A DNA stretch of 20,173 nt from a virus. The notes below the pieces were generated by a model, which saw only the letters and a list, made by a program, of their open reading frames with translations, did no database searches and was not told where the DNA came from. This document shows, piece after piece, positions 1-8,103 of this stretch (positions within the stretch are counted from its first letter, which is position 1; each line of letters opens with the position of its first letter). A program made the position numbers and the translations under genes. The stretch is from positions 1 through 20,173 of IMG/VR virus record IMGVR_UViG_3300007623_000043; one strand, written 5' to 3'.

Positions 1-1
1 A

Positions 2-337
2 GAAGGCTTAGGATTCAATACTTCCGAAGTTGCAACTCAAGACCCAAGAGAAGGCTTAGGATTCAATACTTCCGAAGTTGCAACTCAAGACCCAAGAGAA
101 GGCTTAGGATTCAATACTTCAGAAGTTGCTACACAAGATTCTCAAGAAGGACTTGGTTTTAACACTTCTGAAGTTGCTACTCAAGATTCTCAAGAAGGGC
201 TTGGTTTTAACACTTCAGAAGTTGCTACTCAAGACCCAAGAGAAGGACTTGGTTTTAACACTTCTGAAGTAGCAACACAAGACCCAAGAGAAGGACTTGG
301 TTTTAACACTTCTGAAGTGGCATATGATGATACTAAT
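2..337 (+). repeat. Tandem array of 48-bp in-frame repeats
   Basis: Seven units start at 2, 50, 98, 146, 194, 242 and 290, each encoding a version of EGLGFNTSEVATQ followed by DPR (units 1, 2, 5, 6), DSQ (units 3, 4) or, in the decayed last unit, YDDTN. An eighth, degenerate start (EGFGFHSS) follows at 338. Units 1-3 write the core with one codon set (ggcttaggattc) and units 4-7 with another (ggacttggtttt), so two nucleotide subfamilies encode the same peptide. Units 1 and 2 are identical. The array runs off the left edge, so total copy number is unknown. Confidence 0.97.
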
Positions 338-2335
338 GAAGGATTTGGATTCCATTCTAGTGTTCATTCTGGTAGAGGATATATTGAGTTTGGTACAACT
401 ACCATAATAGAATCTTCTGATGACCTTTTGAATATTTCCCTCCTAGGAAATAGAAATTTAAGTTATGATTCTGGCGTAAATGATTATGAAAACAGACTTA
501 ATTCATATAATAAGTTTATTGACAGAAGTATAATAAATGTAACTCAATTCTTTGGTCCAAGTGATATTGGAACAATTGATGTTAATTACTCTTTTATTAA
601 TACTGGAACCAGAGTTCAAAGAGCACTTCACGATTTCCAAGAATTAAAATCTTTCAGTGTTAATGTTGGACCTACATTTATTGATACTGATATTGCTCAG
701 TATAATGTTAGTGAATTCTTTACCGAAATAGAAACAAAATCATATAATAATTTTGAATTTATTTCTATTGATATTCCATATTCACAAACCAATATTAAAT
801 TTGCTTATAATAAGCAGAAAAATACAACAAAAACACAAGAAAAACAACTTAATCCTATTATCGACCTTTCTAACTTTAATAGAATACCTGATACTGAATC
901 TACAGACAGTATAGGAAACTATGTACAAGAATACCAATATGATATTCCAGATATTGTTAGAAATGTCATAAGCGCAGACTACTATGATGTACTTCGTGAA
1001 GTATCTCCTGTAACATCATTCCAGAAAAATCTTGTTGATTATGTTGATATTTCACCTCGTAAGGATTGGAGAAGAAGTCCATTCTATTCCGATTATAGGT
1101 CTAGACACTTAATACCAAATACTAATTATGAATTATTCAACGGTATTGGTAATCTATACAATCCGTTCAATACAACATTTGATATAAAACAAGAAGCACT
1201 TAAATCTAATTTCTTTAGTTCGCCAAATACAGGTATTTCTACAAATACTTTATGGTTAAGATTTGTAACTAAGTCTTATAATATCTCAAAAGAAAGATTA
1301 CATGGTAGACCTTATGAACATGTTGAAACTAGCGGAACTGAACAGGAAAAATGGATTTCTGGAAGAACTATAAATGGTGAGAAAAGATTTAGATGGAGAG
1401 GTTCTAACGCATTTGGTCATGTAATTCCAAAGTCTTCCCCTAAGAAAAATTCACATAGACTTAAACAGATGGAATTTGTGGTACAAAGAAAACATCATCA
1501 TACGGGATATTTGGTAGAATATCAAACAGTAAACGGAGAACTTCCGGGTCATGTTGTAGAATTTGAAGATATAGAACATAATCTTGATGGAATTAATAAT
1601 AAACTTTCAAAATGGGAAGAATTGTGGCATCCAGAATGGAAAGAATATGATATCAATTGGCACTTTAAAATTTCATTTGGAAGACTACCAGAATGTCTAC
1701 AATTTGATGGCGAAAACTATATATTTGGCAATGTAAGTGATTATGATAGATTCTTAATTACATATCAACACGAGAAATGGTTTGAATACTATGGACATGT
1801 TGTAGACGATAATTATAAAGACTTTGACATTGCTCCAGTAACAGATGGTCTATGGGAAACCACTACTGGAAAACCAGACCCAGATGACCCTCGTAAGCAT
1901 ACTGTGCAATTTACAGGATTTTATCCAAGGCAAAATCTTCCAAAAACTGTACACTTATCTTTCTTTATATTAAACAATTGGTCATATGATAGAGATAGAT
2001 TCATATTAAATCACGAAGAGCCTTTTTATATAGATGGAAAACGGGTAACTCCAGAGATTTATTTAACTACTATGAAAGCTAAAGGATTCTTTGAATATAA
2101 TCCTTTTGCGGCTGGTGTGTCAGATGATATAAATAATAGAACAATTGTAGAAAAAACTTTGAATTTTGAGGTTATACCTCCAGAAAAACAAATGGTTGGT
2201 TGTACATTGGGCAATACCGCTCAAGAAAGAGAAATAATAAGAAAGCTTTTCTGGAAGGATGGTTATGATATTCCAAAACCCACAGCCACATTTAGAAGTT
2301 GTTGTTCTATAGATGAAATAGTAGGAGGAAACTAA
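2..2335 (+). CDS. Large virion structural protein, 5' end outside window (probable baseplate or tail protein)
   Basis: The reading frame is open from the left edge of the window, so this is the C-terminal 777 residues of a longer protein. A GTG at 317 could be taken as a start, but the frame continues upstream without a stop through seven 16-residue repeats, so that start is not real. The repeats (consensus EGLGFNTSEVATQDPR) occupy the first 112 visible residues. The rest is non-repetitive, rich in aromatic residues and Asn, with no membrane segment or enzyme motif that I recognise. Its stop is one base before the PAAR gene, whose ribosome site (AGGAGG, 2323-2328) lies inside this gene, so the two are probably co-translated. 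The position suggests a baseplate wedge protein in the place of T4 gp7 or gp8, but I cannot match it to either. Structural role is likely by context; exact identity is unknown. Confidence 0.75.
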   Translation, partial: EGLGFNTSEVATQDPREGLGFNTSEVATQDPREGLGFNTSEVATQDSQEGLGFNTSEVATQDSQEGLGFNTSEVATQDPREGLGFNTSEVATQDPREGLGFNTSEVAYDDTNEGFGFHSSVHSGRGYIEFGTTTIIESSDDLLNISLLGNRNLSYDSGVNDYENRLNSYNKFIDRSIINVTQFFGPSDIGTIDVNYSFINTGTRVQRALHDFQELKSFSVNVGPTFIDTDIAQYNVSEFFTEIETKSYNNFEFISIDIPYSQTNIKFAYNKQKNTTKTQEKQLNPIIDLSNFNRIPDTESTDSIGNYVQEYQYDIPDIVRNVISADYYDVLREVSPVTSFQKNLVDYVDISPRKDWRRSPFYSDYRSRHLIPNTNYELFNGIGNLYNPFNTTFDIKQEALKSNFFSSPNTGISTNTLWLRFVTKSYNISKERLHGRPYEHVETSGTEQEKWISGRTINGEKRFRWRGSNAFGHVIPKSSPKKNSHRLKQMEFVVQRKHHHTGYLVEYQTVNGELPGHVVEFEDIEHNLDGINNKLSKWEELWHPEWKEYDINWHFKISFGRLPECLQFDGENYIFGNVSDYDRFLITYQHEKWFEYYGHVVDDNYKDFDIAPVTDGLWETTTGKPDPDDPRKHTVQFTGFYPRQNLPKTVHLSFFILNNWSYDRDRFILNHEEPFYIDGKRVTPEIYLTTMKAKGFFEYNPFAAGVSDDINNRTIVEKTLNFEVIPPEKQMVGCTLGNTAQEREIIRKLFWKDGYDIPKPTATFRSCCSIDEIVGGN
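2128..2135 (+). promoter_or_regulatory. Possible late promoter inside a coding region (TATAAATA)
   Basis: A perfect copy of the T4 late promoter box lies within the 3' part of the first gene, where it encodes part of Asp-Asp-Ile-Asn-Asn. It is about 200 bases upstream of the PAAR gene and could drive it together with the following fiber gene. An AT-rich 20-kb sequence is expected to contain one or two such octamers per strand by chance, so this may be accidental. Confidence 0.25.
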
Positions 2336-2336
2336 T

Positions 2337-2624
2337 ATGCCAGCGGCATGTAGACTTAACGATGTTTGTACTGGTCATGGTTGCTATGGTAGTAGACCAA
2401 ATGACCAAGGTTCTCCTAATGTTTTTATAAATTCAAGGGCGGCACACAGACAATCTGACCACTGGACTACTCATTGTTGTGTAATTCCATGTCATGATGG
2501 TTCGTTGGCGGCTGGGTCTTCTACAGTATATACAAATTCACTACAACAGGGGAGAATTGGTGACCCCGTTGATTGTGGTTCTTCAGTTTCTTCAGGTTCA
2601 CCAAATGTTTTTGTAGGCGGTTAA
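2337..2624 (+). CDS. PAAR-domain tail spike tip protein (gp5.4-like)
   Basis: This 95-residue protein has PAAR layout throughout: an N-terminal 'MPAACRLND' start, a 'GSPNVFINSRAAHRQSD' segment (residues 25-41), a central CCVIPCHDG segment (47-55), and a closing 'RIGDPVDCG...GSPNVFVGG' (73-95). PAAR proteins form a small cone that caps the trimeric spike and carries a metal ion held by His and Cys. Candidate ligands include H14, H37, H46, H53 and C80. The number of cysteines (C5, C11, C16, C47, C48, C52, C80) is high for the family. Length fits T4 gp5.4. It starts one base after the previous stop with a strong AGGAGG eight bases upstream, and is followed one base later by a fiber gene, so it sits in a tail-tip and fiber operon. 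Confidence 0.9.
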   Translation: MPAACRLNDVCTGHGCYGSRPNDQGSPNVFINSRAAHRQSDHWTTHCCVIPCHDGSLAAGSSTVYTNSLQQGRIGDPVDCGSSVSSGSPNVFVGG

Positions 2625-2625
2625 G

Positions 2626-3915
2626 ATGGCTGGCGAATATGATATAGTCACACCAGTAAAGGCGATATTTCAGGGGAACGGTGAAGTTCTCCTTGCCGAA
2701 TTTATAAACACCGATTATGTTTCTGTAAGTGATGGTGGTACTGGTGCTATAACAAAAGAAGGCGCTAGAACAAACTTAGAGCTTATAAAATATGTCGAAT
2801 TTGATACTTATTTGGAACTACAATCTGAAGTTCCAACTGAAGCTTGTCTAGCTAAACTTCTATCTACTGGTGAATTCTATTACTGGCATGATGGACAATG
2901 GCTAACCATTGGCGGCTCAATAAAAGTATCTGGATTTAATAATTTAGGCGAAGGAACTTCAGAAGATAATGTAAAAAAACTTACATTCAATGAAGAATTT
3001 ACCATAAATGATTCCGATGATGGAACAATGGGAATTGTTCTCGACCTATCGCCAATTAGAAATCGCCTAGATATAATAGAAGGTGATGAAACTGTTCCGG
3101 GCTCAATTCTAAATGCCATATATAATCTTGTAGACTTGGCACCAGAAACATTAAATACACTTAATGAACTGGCTAATGCTATAGGCAATGACCCTGATTT
3201 CTTAAACACGATAAATACAAGATTACAAGAATTACAAACTGCTATCGACAATGAGATTATTGATAGACAGACTGCGATAACCAATCTTGAGGATTTCTTT
3301 ACCCAAGAGTTGGCTACGGAGAAACAAGAACGTATAGCTGGTGATGATGACACATATGCTATCATAACGGCAGAGACAAATCAAAAGCTTTCTACCGAAA
3401 CACTAGCAAGACAGACGGAAATAGCTACTATAGAAGAGGCTTTGAACTCTTTTATTACTTTACAGAATAGCGCAAATGATAACTTTGAACTTAGATTAGA
3501 TATCATTGAAGGCGATGAAACCATAGAAGGTTCTATAAAGTATGCTATAAAAATGGTAGTGGGAGATGCTGTAGCTGAACTCGACACCTTACAGGAAATT
3601 GCTGAAGCTTTATCCAATAATCCAGATATCATAAATCTGATTAATACACAATTAGAGAATCTAAGCGTAGGCGATTTACTCAATGTACAAATTAACCAGC
3701 CGATTTCGGATGGTGACGTTCTATCTTACGATGAAGTGAGTGGTACCTTTCAAAATTCTCCACAGTCAAATGGTAGTTTTTTGAAATTTATTGAGTCAGA
3801 TGGCGAAGTCGATGGTGTTCCTGTTGTTAGAACTACTCGTGGAGATACTGTTTTGGAATCTTACATAGATTTTTATCAAGCCGATGGTACTCAACAAAAA
3901 TTATTCATGTTATAA
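2626..3915 (+). CDS. Tail fiber-like structural protein with duplicated helical segment
   Basis: This 429-residue protein opens with a fiber N-terminal module: a 'LLAEFINTDYVSVSDGG' stretch and then GGTGAITKEGARTNL (residues 38-51), a motif common at the base of phage fibers. A 'GEFYYWHDGQWLTIGG' segment follows near 82-98. A roughly 54-residue segment occurs twice (147-200 and 290-343), each copy beginning RLDIIEGDET and ending in an 'L.TL.E.A.A...NPD' helix, a recurring fiber-shaft motif. Between the copies is a charged region likely to form a coiled coil (205-275). The C-terminal part contains 'GDVLSYDEVSGTFQNS', also seen in phage fibers. It starts two bases after the PAAR stop. A late promoter overlaps its stop codon. 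Role inferred: an adhesion or baseplate-attached fiber; the receptor is unknown. Confidence 0.75.
   Translation: MAGEYDIVTPVKAIFQGNGEVLLAEFINTDYVSVSDGGTGAITKEGARTNLELIKYVEFDTYLELQSEVPTEACLAKLLSTGEFYYWHDGQWLTIGGSIKVSGFNNLGEGTSEDNVKKLTFNEEFTINDSDDGTMGIVLDLSPIRNRLDIIEGDETVPGSILNAIYNLVDLAPETLNTLNELANAIGNDPDFLNTINTRLQELQTAIDNEIIDRQTAITNLEDFFTQELATEKQERIAGDDDTYAIITAETNQKLSTETLARQTEIATIEEALNSFITLQNSANDNFELRLDIIEGDETIEGSIKYAIKMVVGDAVAELDTLQEIAEALSNNPDIINLINTQLENLSVGDLLNVQINQPISDGDVLSYDEVSGTFQNSPQSNGSFLKFIESDGEVDGVPVVRTTRGDTVLESYIDFYQADGTQQKLFML
3064..3654 (+). repeat. Internal duplication in the 429-aa fiber gene (copies 3064-3225 and 3493-3654)
   Basis: Two 162-bp segments encode related peptides that both begin RLDIIEGDET and continue through an Asn-Pro-Asp or Asn-Asp-Pro-Asp helix to 'IN.(R/Q)L'. 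Protein similarity is clear but the nucleotide copies have diverged, which points to an old duplication. Confidence 0.8.
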
Positions 3916-3918
3916 ATA
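3911..3918 (+). promoter_or_regulatory. T4-type late promoter (TATAAATA) for the 1083-aa gene
   Basis: A perfect TATAAATA overlaps the TAA stop of the preceding fiber gene and lies 40 bases upstream of the next start codon. T4 late promoters consist of this -10 box alone, recognised by the phage late sigma factor with its sliding-clamp coactivator. The next gene has AGGAG at 3948-3952. Confidence 0.8.
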
Positions 3919-3958
3919 GATACAAACGTCAAATTATTTAATTAATTAGGAGAAATAA

Positions 3959-6900
3959 ATGGCTGGATATAGCGTAAAGAGAAACGAGATTCTACATCTC
4001 GACTCATACAATAAAACGACTGCTAATGACAAAACTATCCCTTTACTTAAGCAAATCTTTTTGGATTTAGTAGGTGACGGAACTGATACATATCCAAACC
4101 ATGGGTTTAAAGATGTATCTCCTTTCATTACACGAGTAGAGATTGATGATGAAGTTCTAACAAAAGGCATCATAGATAACTACTTTAAAAAATTCTACAA
4201 GTGGGCGGAAGCTGGGAGAATTGGTACCCCAAATCAAGTAACTAAAGTAATAACATATGATGAACCTAAATGGAAAAATGAGGGAGTAGAAGACCCTCTT
4301 CAAAGATACCCAGAAATGGAAGCGGGACACCTTGTAGTTAGTAAAAAAGAAATGCCAGCTACCCCCGGTATGAAAAAATGGTATCCATTATCTAGACCAA
4401 AAGCACCATATGCCAGATGGATGAAATACGATTCCGAAGGCGATATGATTGAAGTTGCTGAGAGTGACCCAGAAGGTTTTTGGGCTATGCCTGTAATAGC
4501 ATACAAACCTTCTGGAAACGATACAGACCCAGAAGTTGAATTCGTTGCGGATACTGATGTTTTCCGCAAAGAAGTTATGAAAGTTGTTAACATTATAACC
4601 AATGCCAATCGCAACAATACTATGTCAACAAATGGCTCAACTCCACAAGTTGGTGATATTCGTCAATACAAGTATGACACAGACGTAGTGACAGGCAAAA
4701 ATGTTCACTCTTTCTGGATAATGACAAACAAAGATACTCCTCTATTCCAAGCGGAATCAGATAAGTGTTTGGATGCTACTGATGGCTCAGATATCACTTC
4801 CACATATGGCACAAAAGCAACATGTGAAGATGCTGGTAATACTTGGCAATCTGGTAATGTTATTCCATTGGAGCATGAAATTGTAATTGATGTTCCTGAA
4901 GATTTAAATCCAGGTTATGGTCATAGATATACTGTCACATTGGCAGTTGACCCTAGTATTATAAATCCAGGTTCCGAAAAACCATATGAAGATAAAGTAT
5001 TCCAGTTTGATTTTGTTCAAGGTATTGATGCTACTGATTTGACTAATGAATCAATATTCAAGAAAAACTTGTTCATGGCATTCAAGAAACAATCTATGTC
5101 TTCAGAATACATTATGACACTAGAAGACGATGTATTGAAAGTTAAGGATACTGAAACTGGAAGACCTTTCACAATTAGTATTGTAGATGAAGGTAGATTG
5201 ACAGATAGTGCTCCAACTTCATTTGTTAATTCAAATGCTCGTTATTTGAATTCAGGAAATGACCCTTCAAGCTCATATCTTTGGGCTTCAAAACTTTTAC
5301 TAGCTCAAACAGAAGAGTCTGCTGGAACATATCCAATAGGAAATGAGTATACTTATACTATCACAATTCCAGAAAAAGCTGGAGGTCCAGATGGAACTGG
5401 AATTCCAATTCCAGCTTTCAATTTTGAGTGGTCATATGTAATTACAAATCCAAATGAAACAGAATCTAGTGTTTTATCTAAGCTTGTTACAGCTATTAAT
5501 GAACACGATGATAACAAGGTGACTTATTTTAAAGCATCTGGAGAAGTTACAGTTCCTCTCATAAAGGCATCCGTTGCGAATAATAATATATTGGTTCTTG
5601 ACAGTGGGGTATCTGAGCTTAAAATGTATCCTTTGGGTGGCGAACTTGTATCATCAATAGGAACTAACTATTATTATTACAGAAGCACTAGAAATGCAAA
5701 AGGGGATGTAATAGGTACATTTACATCAACAGTTAATGCTGTGACCGCAGAAGCTGGAAATGTAGATTTTTCTATAGTGAATACTGTTATTCAACAGGCA
5801 CAGGAAGGAAGCAACAACGACATATCTTTCAACTTCCATTTGTGGAAAGACATGTTCTTTGCTCCAGATAAGAGATACCTAAGAAGTAAAGTTATCATGG
5901 ATGAAATGGCTTCATGGGATGTTCAACCAATGATGAGTATTGACTGTCCTTTCAGTAGAGTTATTGAGATTAAAGACCATTCTATGGGTCCAATTGTTCT
6001 CGAAACACTTCCATCATCTTCAAATGGTCTTCAGCTATCTGGTAAATTTATTCCAGATACAACCAAAGAAAAACCTCAAGCATGGAGAATCAGATTTGAT
6101 GTAAATAGAGGTGTTGAGCTTAGAGACCAAGCCACAAACATTCAATCTATTTCGGATAGAACTTATCCTTACGAATACCTTGAAGTAAACGTGGCAACCG
6201 AACACCAGCTTCTTTCCAATGGTAGGGTTACACAACTAGAAGGAAGAGATGGAATGAAAGCTCCTCTTATTAAGACTCCAGGTTACCTAGGGTTCATAAG
6301 AGAACAAATTGTTGGTTTCTCTAGTGACAATTACGAATCTGTTCTTGGCACATCTGCTGAAATGCTAGATGAAACTGATTATATCTTTGAAAGAGCTAGA
6401 ATTCAGAAAGGATTCTTCAGAAGAAGTACTAAATCAACGGTCGAAAATTCATACCCAATGTCATATAGATTGACAGTAGCTCCACATGGTATATTCTTCC
6501 ATCTTGCTGATGATGCTTCTGCTGACCAATCAGACGATTATGCTTGGTTCGTTGTCCAGAGACATGTTGAAGTTGGTACTGGAACTGTTTATACTCAACA
6601 GACTGCTCCACTACACTGTGTATATATGTCATCTGAGCCACCAACATACTTGTCAGATTTGGATTCATACTACATCAACAATCCTTATGAGATTTCTAAT
6701 CCTAAGAGAATTGAAGAGTTGTTCGACCAAAATGGTTACACAAACCTAGCGGATATATCAGTAGCAAAAAATCATGAAATTGGAATGCCTGATATTCGCA
6801 ACGAAGGGCGATTCAGAAGATTCATTGTTCGCGAGAAGAATGTATTGAAACCATGGGATGTTCATAAGTTTGCATCTATCAATACTGTTGACAGTCATGC

Positions 6901-7210
6901 TATCCTGAACACACAGGAACAACTTTCTATGACTGATAGGAATAAACTCACAATTACGTTCCCTAATAGATTGACCTCACAGAGCTTTGTGTTCACTGGT
7001 CAAGAGCTTGATATGATTGCATACTGTGATGCTGGTGTAATTGCTGAATCTACATTTATTTCTTCCTCTAGATACAACGATAATCGTGTATATGAAGCAC
7101 TACGCTCTACTAGAGCAAATGGCAACGGTATGAGAATTCTAGCCCTCTGTTATGGAGACATGATTGAAGATAGTGATGTTATACCTGAAGAAGTATTGAG
7201 TAGCGTCTAA
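3959..7210 (+). CDS. Large virion structural protein of 1083 aa, probably baseplate or tail
   Basis: I do not recognise a named family. The protein has no signal peptide, membrane segment or enzyme motif and is rich in beta-prone, aromatic and charged stretches, as expected of a virion protein. Three features stand out. Residues 270-296 hold a C-x18-C-x6-W element ending 'CEDAGNTW'; from memory, similar 'C...C...GG.W' inserts occur in T4 baseplate proteins gp8 and gp10. Residues 463-515 (YTYTITIPEKAG ... SSVLSKLVTAIN) look like a small beta-sandwich module seen in other phage proteins. The C-terminal half (about 700-1083) is uninterrupted and probably the conserved core. The gene has its own late promoter and a good ribosome site, and lies among fiber genes, which suggests a baseplate component that carries fibers. 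That is inference from position. Confidence 0.8.
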   Translation: MAGYSVKRNEILHLDSYNKTTANDKTIPLLKQIFLDLVGDGTDTYPNHGFKDVSPFITRVEIDDEVLTKGIIDNYFKKFYKWAEAGRIGTPNQVTKVITYDEPKWKNEGVEDPLQRYPEMEAGHLVVSKKEMPATPGMKKWYPLSRPKAPYARWMKYDSEGDMIEVAESDPEGFWAMPVIAYKPSGNDTDPEVEFVADTDVFRKEVMKVVNIITNANRNNTMSTNGSTPQVGDIRQYKYDTDVVTGKNVHSFWIMTNKDTPLFQAESDKCLDATDGSDITSTYGTKATCEDAGNTWQSGNVIPLEHEIVIDVPEDLNPGYGHRYTVTLAVDPSIINPGSEKPYEDKVFQFDFVQGIDATDLTNESIFKKNLFMAFKKQSMSSEYIMTLEDDVLKVKDTETGRPFTISIVDEGRLTDSAPTSFVNSNARYLNSGNDPSSSYLWASKLLLAQTEESAGTYPIGNEYTYTITIPEKAGGPDGTGIPIPAFNFEWSYVITNPNETESSVLSKLVTAINEHDDNKVTYFKASGEVTVPLIKASVANNNILVLDSGVSELKMYPLGGELVSSIGTNYYYYRSTRNAKGDVIGTFTSTVNAVTAEAGNVDFSIVNTVIQQAQEGSNNDISFNFHLWKDMFFAPDKRYLRSKVIMDEMASWDVQPMMSIDCPFSRVIEIKDHSMGPIVLETLPSSSNGLQLSGKFIPDTTKEKPQAWRIRFDVNRGVELRDQATNIQSISDRTYPYEYLEVNVATEHQLLSNGRVTQLEGRDGMKAPLIKTPGYLGFIREQIVGFSSDNYESVLGTSAEMLDETDYIFERARIQKGFFRRSTKSTVENSYPMSYRLTVAPHGIFFHLADDASADQSDDYAWFVVQRHVEVGTGTVYTQQTAPLHCVYMSSEPPTYLSDLDSYYINNPYEISNPKRIEELFDQNGYTNLADISVAKNHEIGMPDIRNEGRFRRFIVREKNVLKPWDVHKFASINTVDSHAILNTQEQLSMTDRNKLTITFPNRLTSQSFVFTGQELDMIAYCDAGVIAESTFISSSRYNDNRVYEALRSTRANGNGMRILALCYGDMIEDSDVIPEEVLSSV

Positions 7211-7237
7211 AAAATTAACCCTAAATAGTGAAAGTAT

Positions 7238-7579
7238 ATGAAACAAATACCGCTAAAAGCACATTACGTTTCAGGAAACTTAGAGGGGTTGGCAGAGTTT
7301 CAATCGGGAGATACAATCCCGATTGAACATTTAGGTCTAAGACTTGATTTTTGGTTAGAAAATCAAGTCATTCTTAACATGACATACGATGCTAATGAAA
7401 ATTTAGAATGGGTTTATTATGAAACTGGTCATTATCAACAAATGTTTTATGATGCCAGCAATGACGATATTCTGACACATGTTGACTATTACAACAGTCA
7501 AGATGTGAAAGTTGCTACCCTTAATATAACATATGATGTTTCAGGAAATTTAATTAATACAACTTGGGTAGAATATTGA
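7238..7579 (+). CDS. Small fiber-like protein (113 aa), function unknown
   Basis: The N-terminus (PLKAHYVSGNLEGLAEFQSGDTI in two overlapping pieces, residues 5-27) resembles the fiber attachment module that precedes 'GGTGA' in marine phage fibers, but here the long shaft is missing. The rest holds three related beta-hairpin-like segments about 20-28 residues apart: TYDANENL (49-56), FYDASNDD (70-77) and TYDVSGNL (98-105), each followed by aromatic residues. No strong ribosome site precedes the ATG (only GTGAAAG), so expression may be low or depend on read-through from the 1083-aa gene 27 bases upstream. Its stop overlaps the GAGG ribosome site of the next gene. It could be an adaptor between baseplate and fiber or a reduced fiber remnant; I cannot tell which. 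Confidence 0.7.
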   Translation: MKQIPLKAHYVSGNLEGLAEFQSGDTIPIEHLGLRLDFWLENQVILNMTYDANENLEWVYYETGHYQQMFYDASNDDILTHVDYYNSQDVKVATLNITYDVSGNLINTTWVEY

Positions 7580-7590
7580 GGCGATAGTTA

Positions 7591-7986
7591 ATGAGTATTA
7601 TTAATACTGCCGAGATTCAAAAGTTAAAAAAGGCAAAACTTGATAAGAAAGGGGGAACCTTAACTGGTTCCCTTTACTTACAGGGAGACCCTACAGATAA
7701 CTTTGAGGCAGTTAACAAAGGCTACTTAGACACAGAAGTTAATCGAATAGAGACTACGGTTTCTACGATTAATGGTGCCTTCAATATTTCAAGATTTGAT
7801 TTTAACACGCCATCTTCGGTGTGGGTTGTTCAGCACAATATGGGAACAACAAGATTTAGTGAGAAATTATTAGACTCCAACAATAGACCTTTCTTTGCTG
7901 GGATAGAAATTATAGATGAAAACACATTTAGGGTTCATCTATCTGAATTGACAACTGGGGCAGTAGAAGTTTCTTTTGGCATATAG
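7591..7986 (+). CDS. Short tail fiber-like protein (131 aa) with fiber repeat and HN domain
   Basis: Residues 15-60 carry a classic fiber segment: 'KAKLDKKGGTLTGSLYL', then 'DPTDNFEAVNKGYLDTEV', which matches the recurring 'K.GGTMTG.L.L...P....A..KGYVD' shaft motif of phage tail fibers. Residues 68-130 form a compact domain with 'VWVVQHNMG' and 'IEIIDENTFRVHLSELTTGAVEV'. This domain is shared with the 860-aa and 661-aa fibers in this window. The protein lacks an N-terminal attachment region of its own, so it may bind as a short tip or a partner of the preceding 113-aa protein, with which it is translationally adjacent (11 bases between stop and start). Likely a trimeric fiber tip or adaptor; receptor unknown. 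Confidence 0.75.
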   Translation: MSIINTAEIQKLKKAKLDKKGGTLTGSLYLQGDPTDNFEAVNKGYLDTEVNRIETTVSTINGAFNISRFDFNTPSSVWVVQHNMGTTRFSEKLLDSNNRPFFAGIEIIDENTFRVHLSELTTGAVEVSFGI

Positions 7987-8024
7987 CTTTTAGGATTTTT
8001 ACCTATTTTATAAATCTCCAATTT

Positions 8025-8032
8025 TCTAAATA
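8025..8032 (+). promoter_or_regulatory. Possible variant late promoter (TCTAAATA) for the 860-aa fiber
   Basis: This octamer differs from TATAAATA at one position and lies in the 117-base gap, 71 bases upstream of the fiber start codon. Nearby TATAAATC (about 8010) is another near match. Strong expression of the fiber, implied by its codon choice, would need a promoter in this gap, and this is the best candidate. The -10 box alone is weak evidence. Confidence 0.35.
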
Positions 8033-8074
8033 ATGATATATTTACTATAAGTGCTTTCTCACAATATAGTTTAA

Positions 8075-8092
8075 TATTTTAACGTTAAAATA
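8075..8092 (+). other. Perfect 18-base palindrome next to the fiber ribosome site
   Basis: The sequence TATTTTAACGTTAAAATA reads the same on both strands and abuts the AAGGAG ribosome site (8092-8097) of the 860-aa fiber gene. As RNA it could form a short AU stem with a small loop; as DNA it has the symmetry of a protein-binding operator. No function can be assigned from sequence. Confidence 0.8.
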
Positions 8093-8103
8093 AGGAGAAA
8101 AAT

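Noticed and set aside
2-337. CRISPR-like array
   Set aside because: The 48-bp units are directly adjacent with no spacers and keep a reading frame, so this is a coding repeat.
317-2335. GTG at 317 as the start of the first gene
   Set aside because: The frame is open to the left edge and continues through the repeat units; no ribosome site precedes 317. It is an internal codon.
2880-3683. Open frames on the minus strand opposite the 429-aa fiber
   Set aside because: They lie fully inside a convincing + strand fiber gene, encode low-complexity Ser/Ile-rich peptides, and have no ribosome site.
6429-6749. Overlapping frames on both strands within the 1083-aa gene
   Set aside because: Shadows of a long gene with clear coding character; products are unlike any protein I know and lack ribosome sites.
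7220-7227. CCTAAATA as a late promoter for the 113-aa gene
   Set aside because: Two mismatches, and only ten bases before the start codon, which leaves almost no leader.
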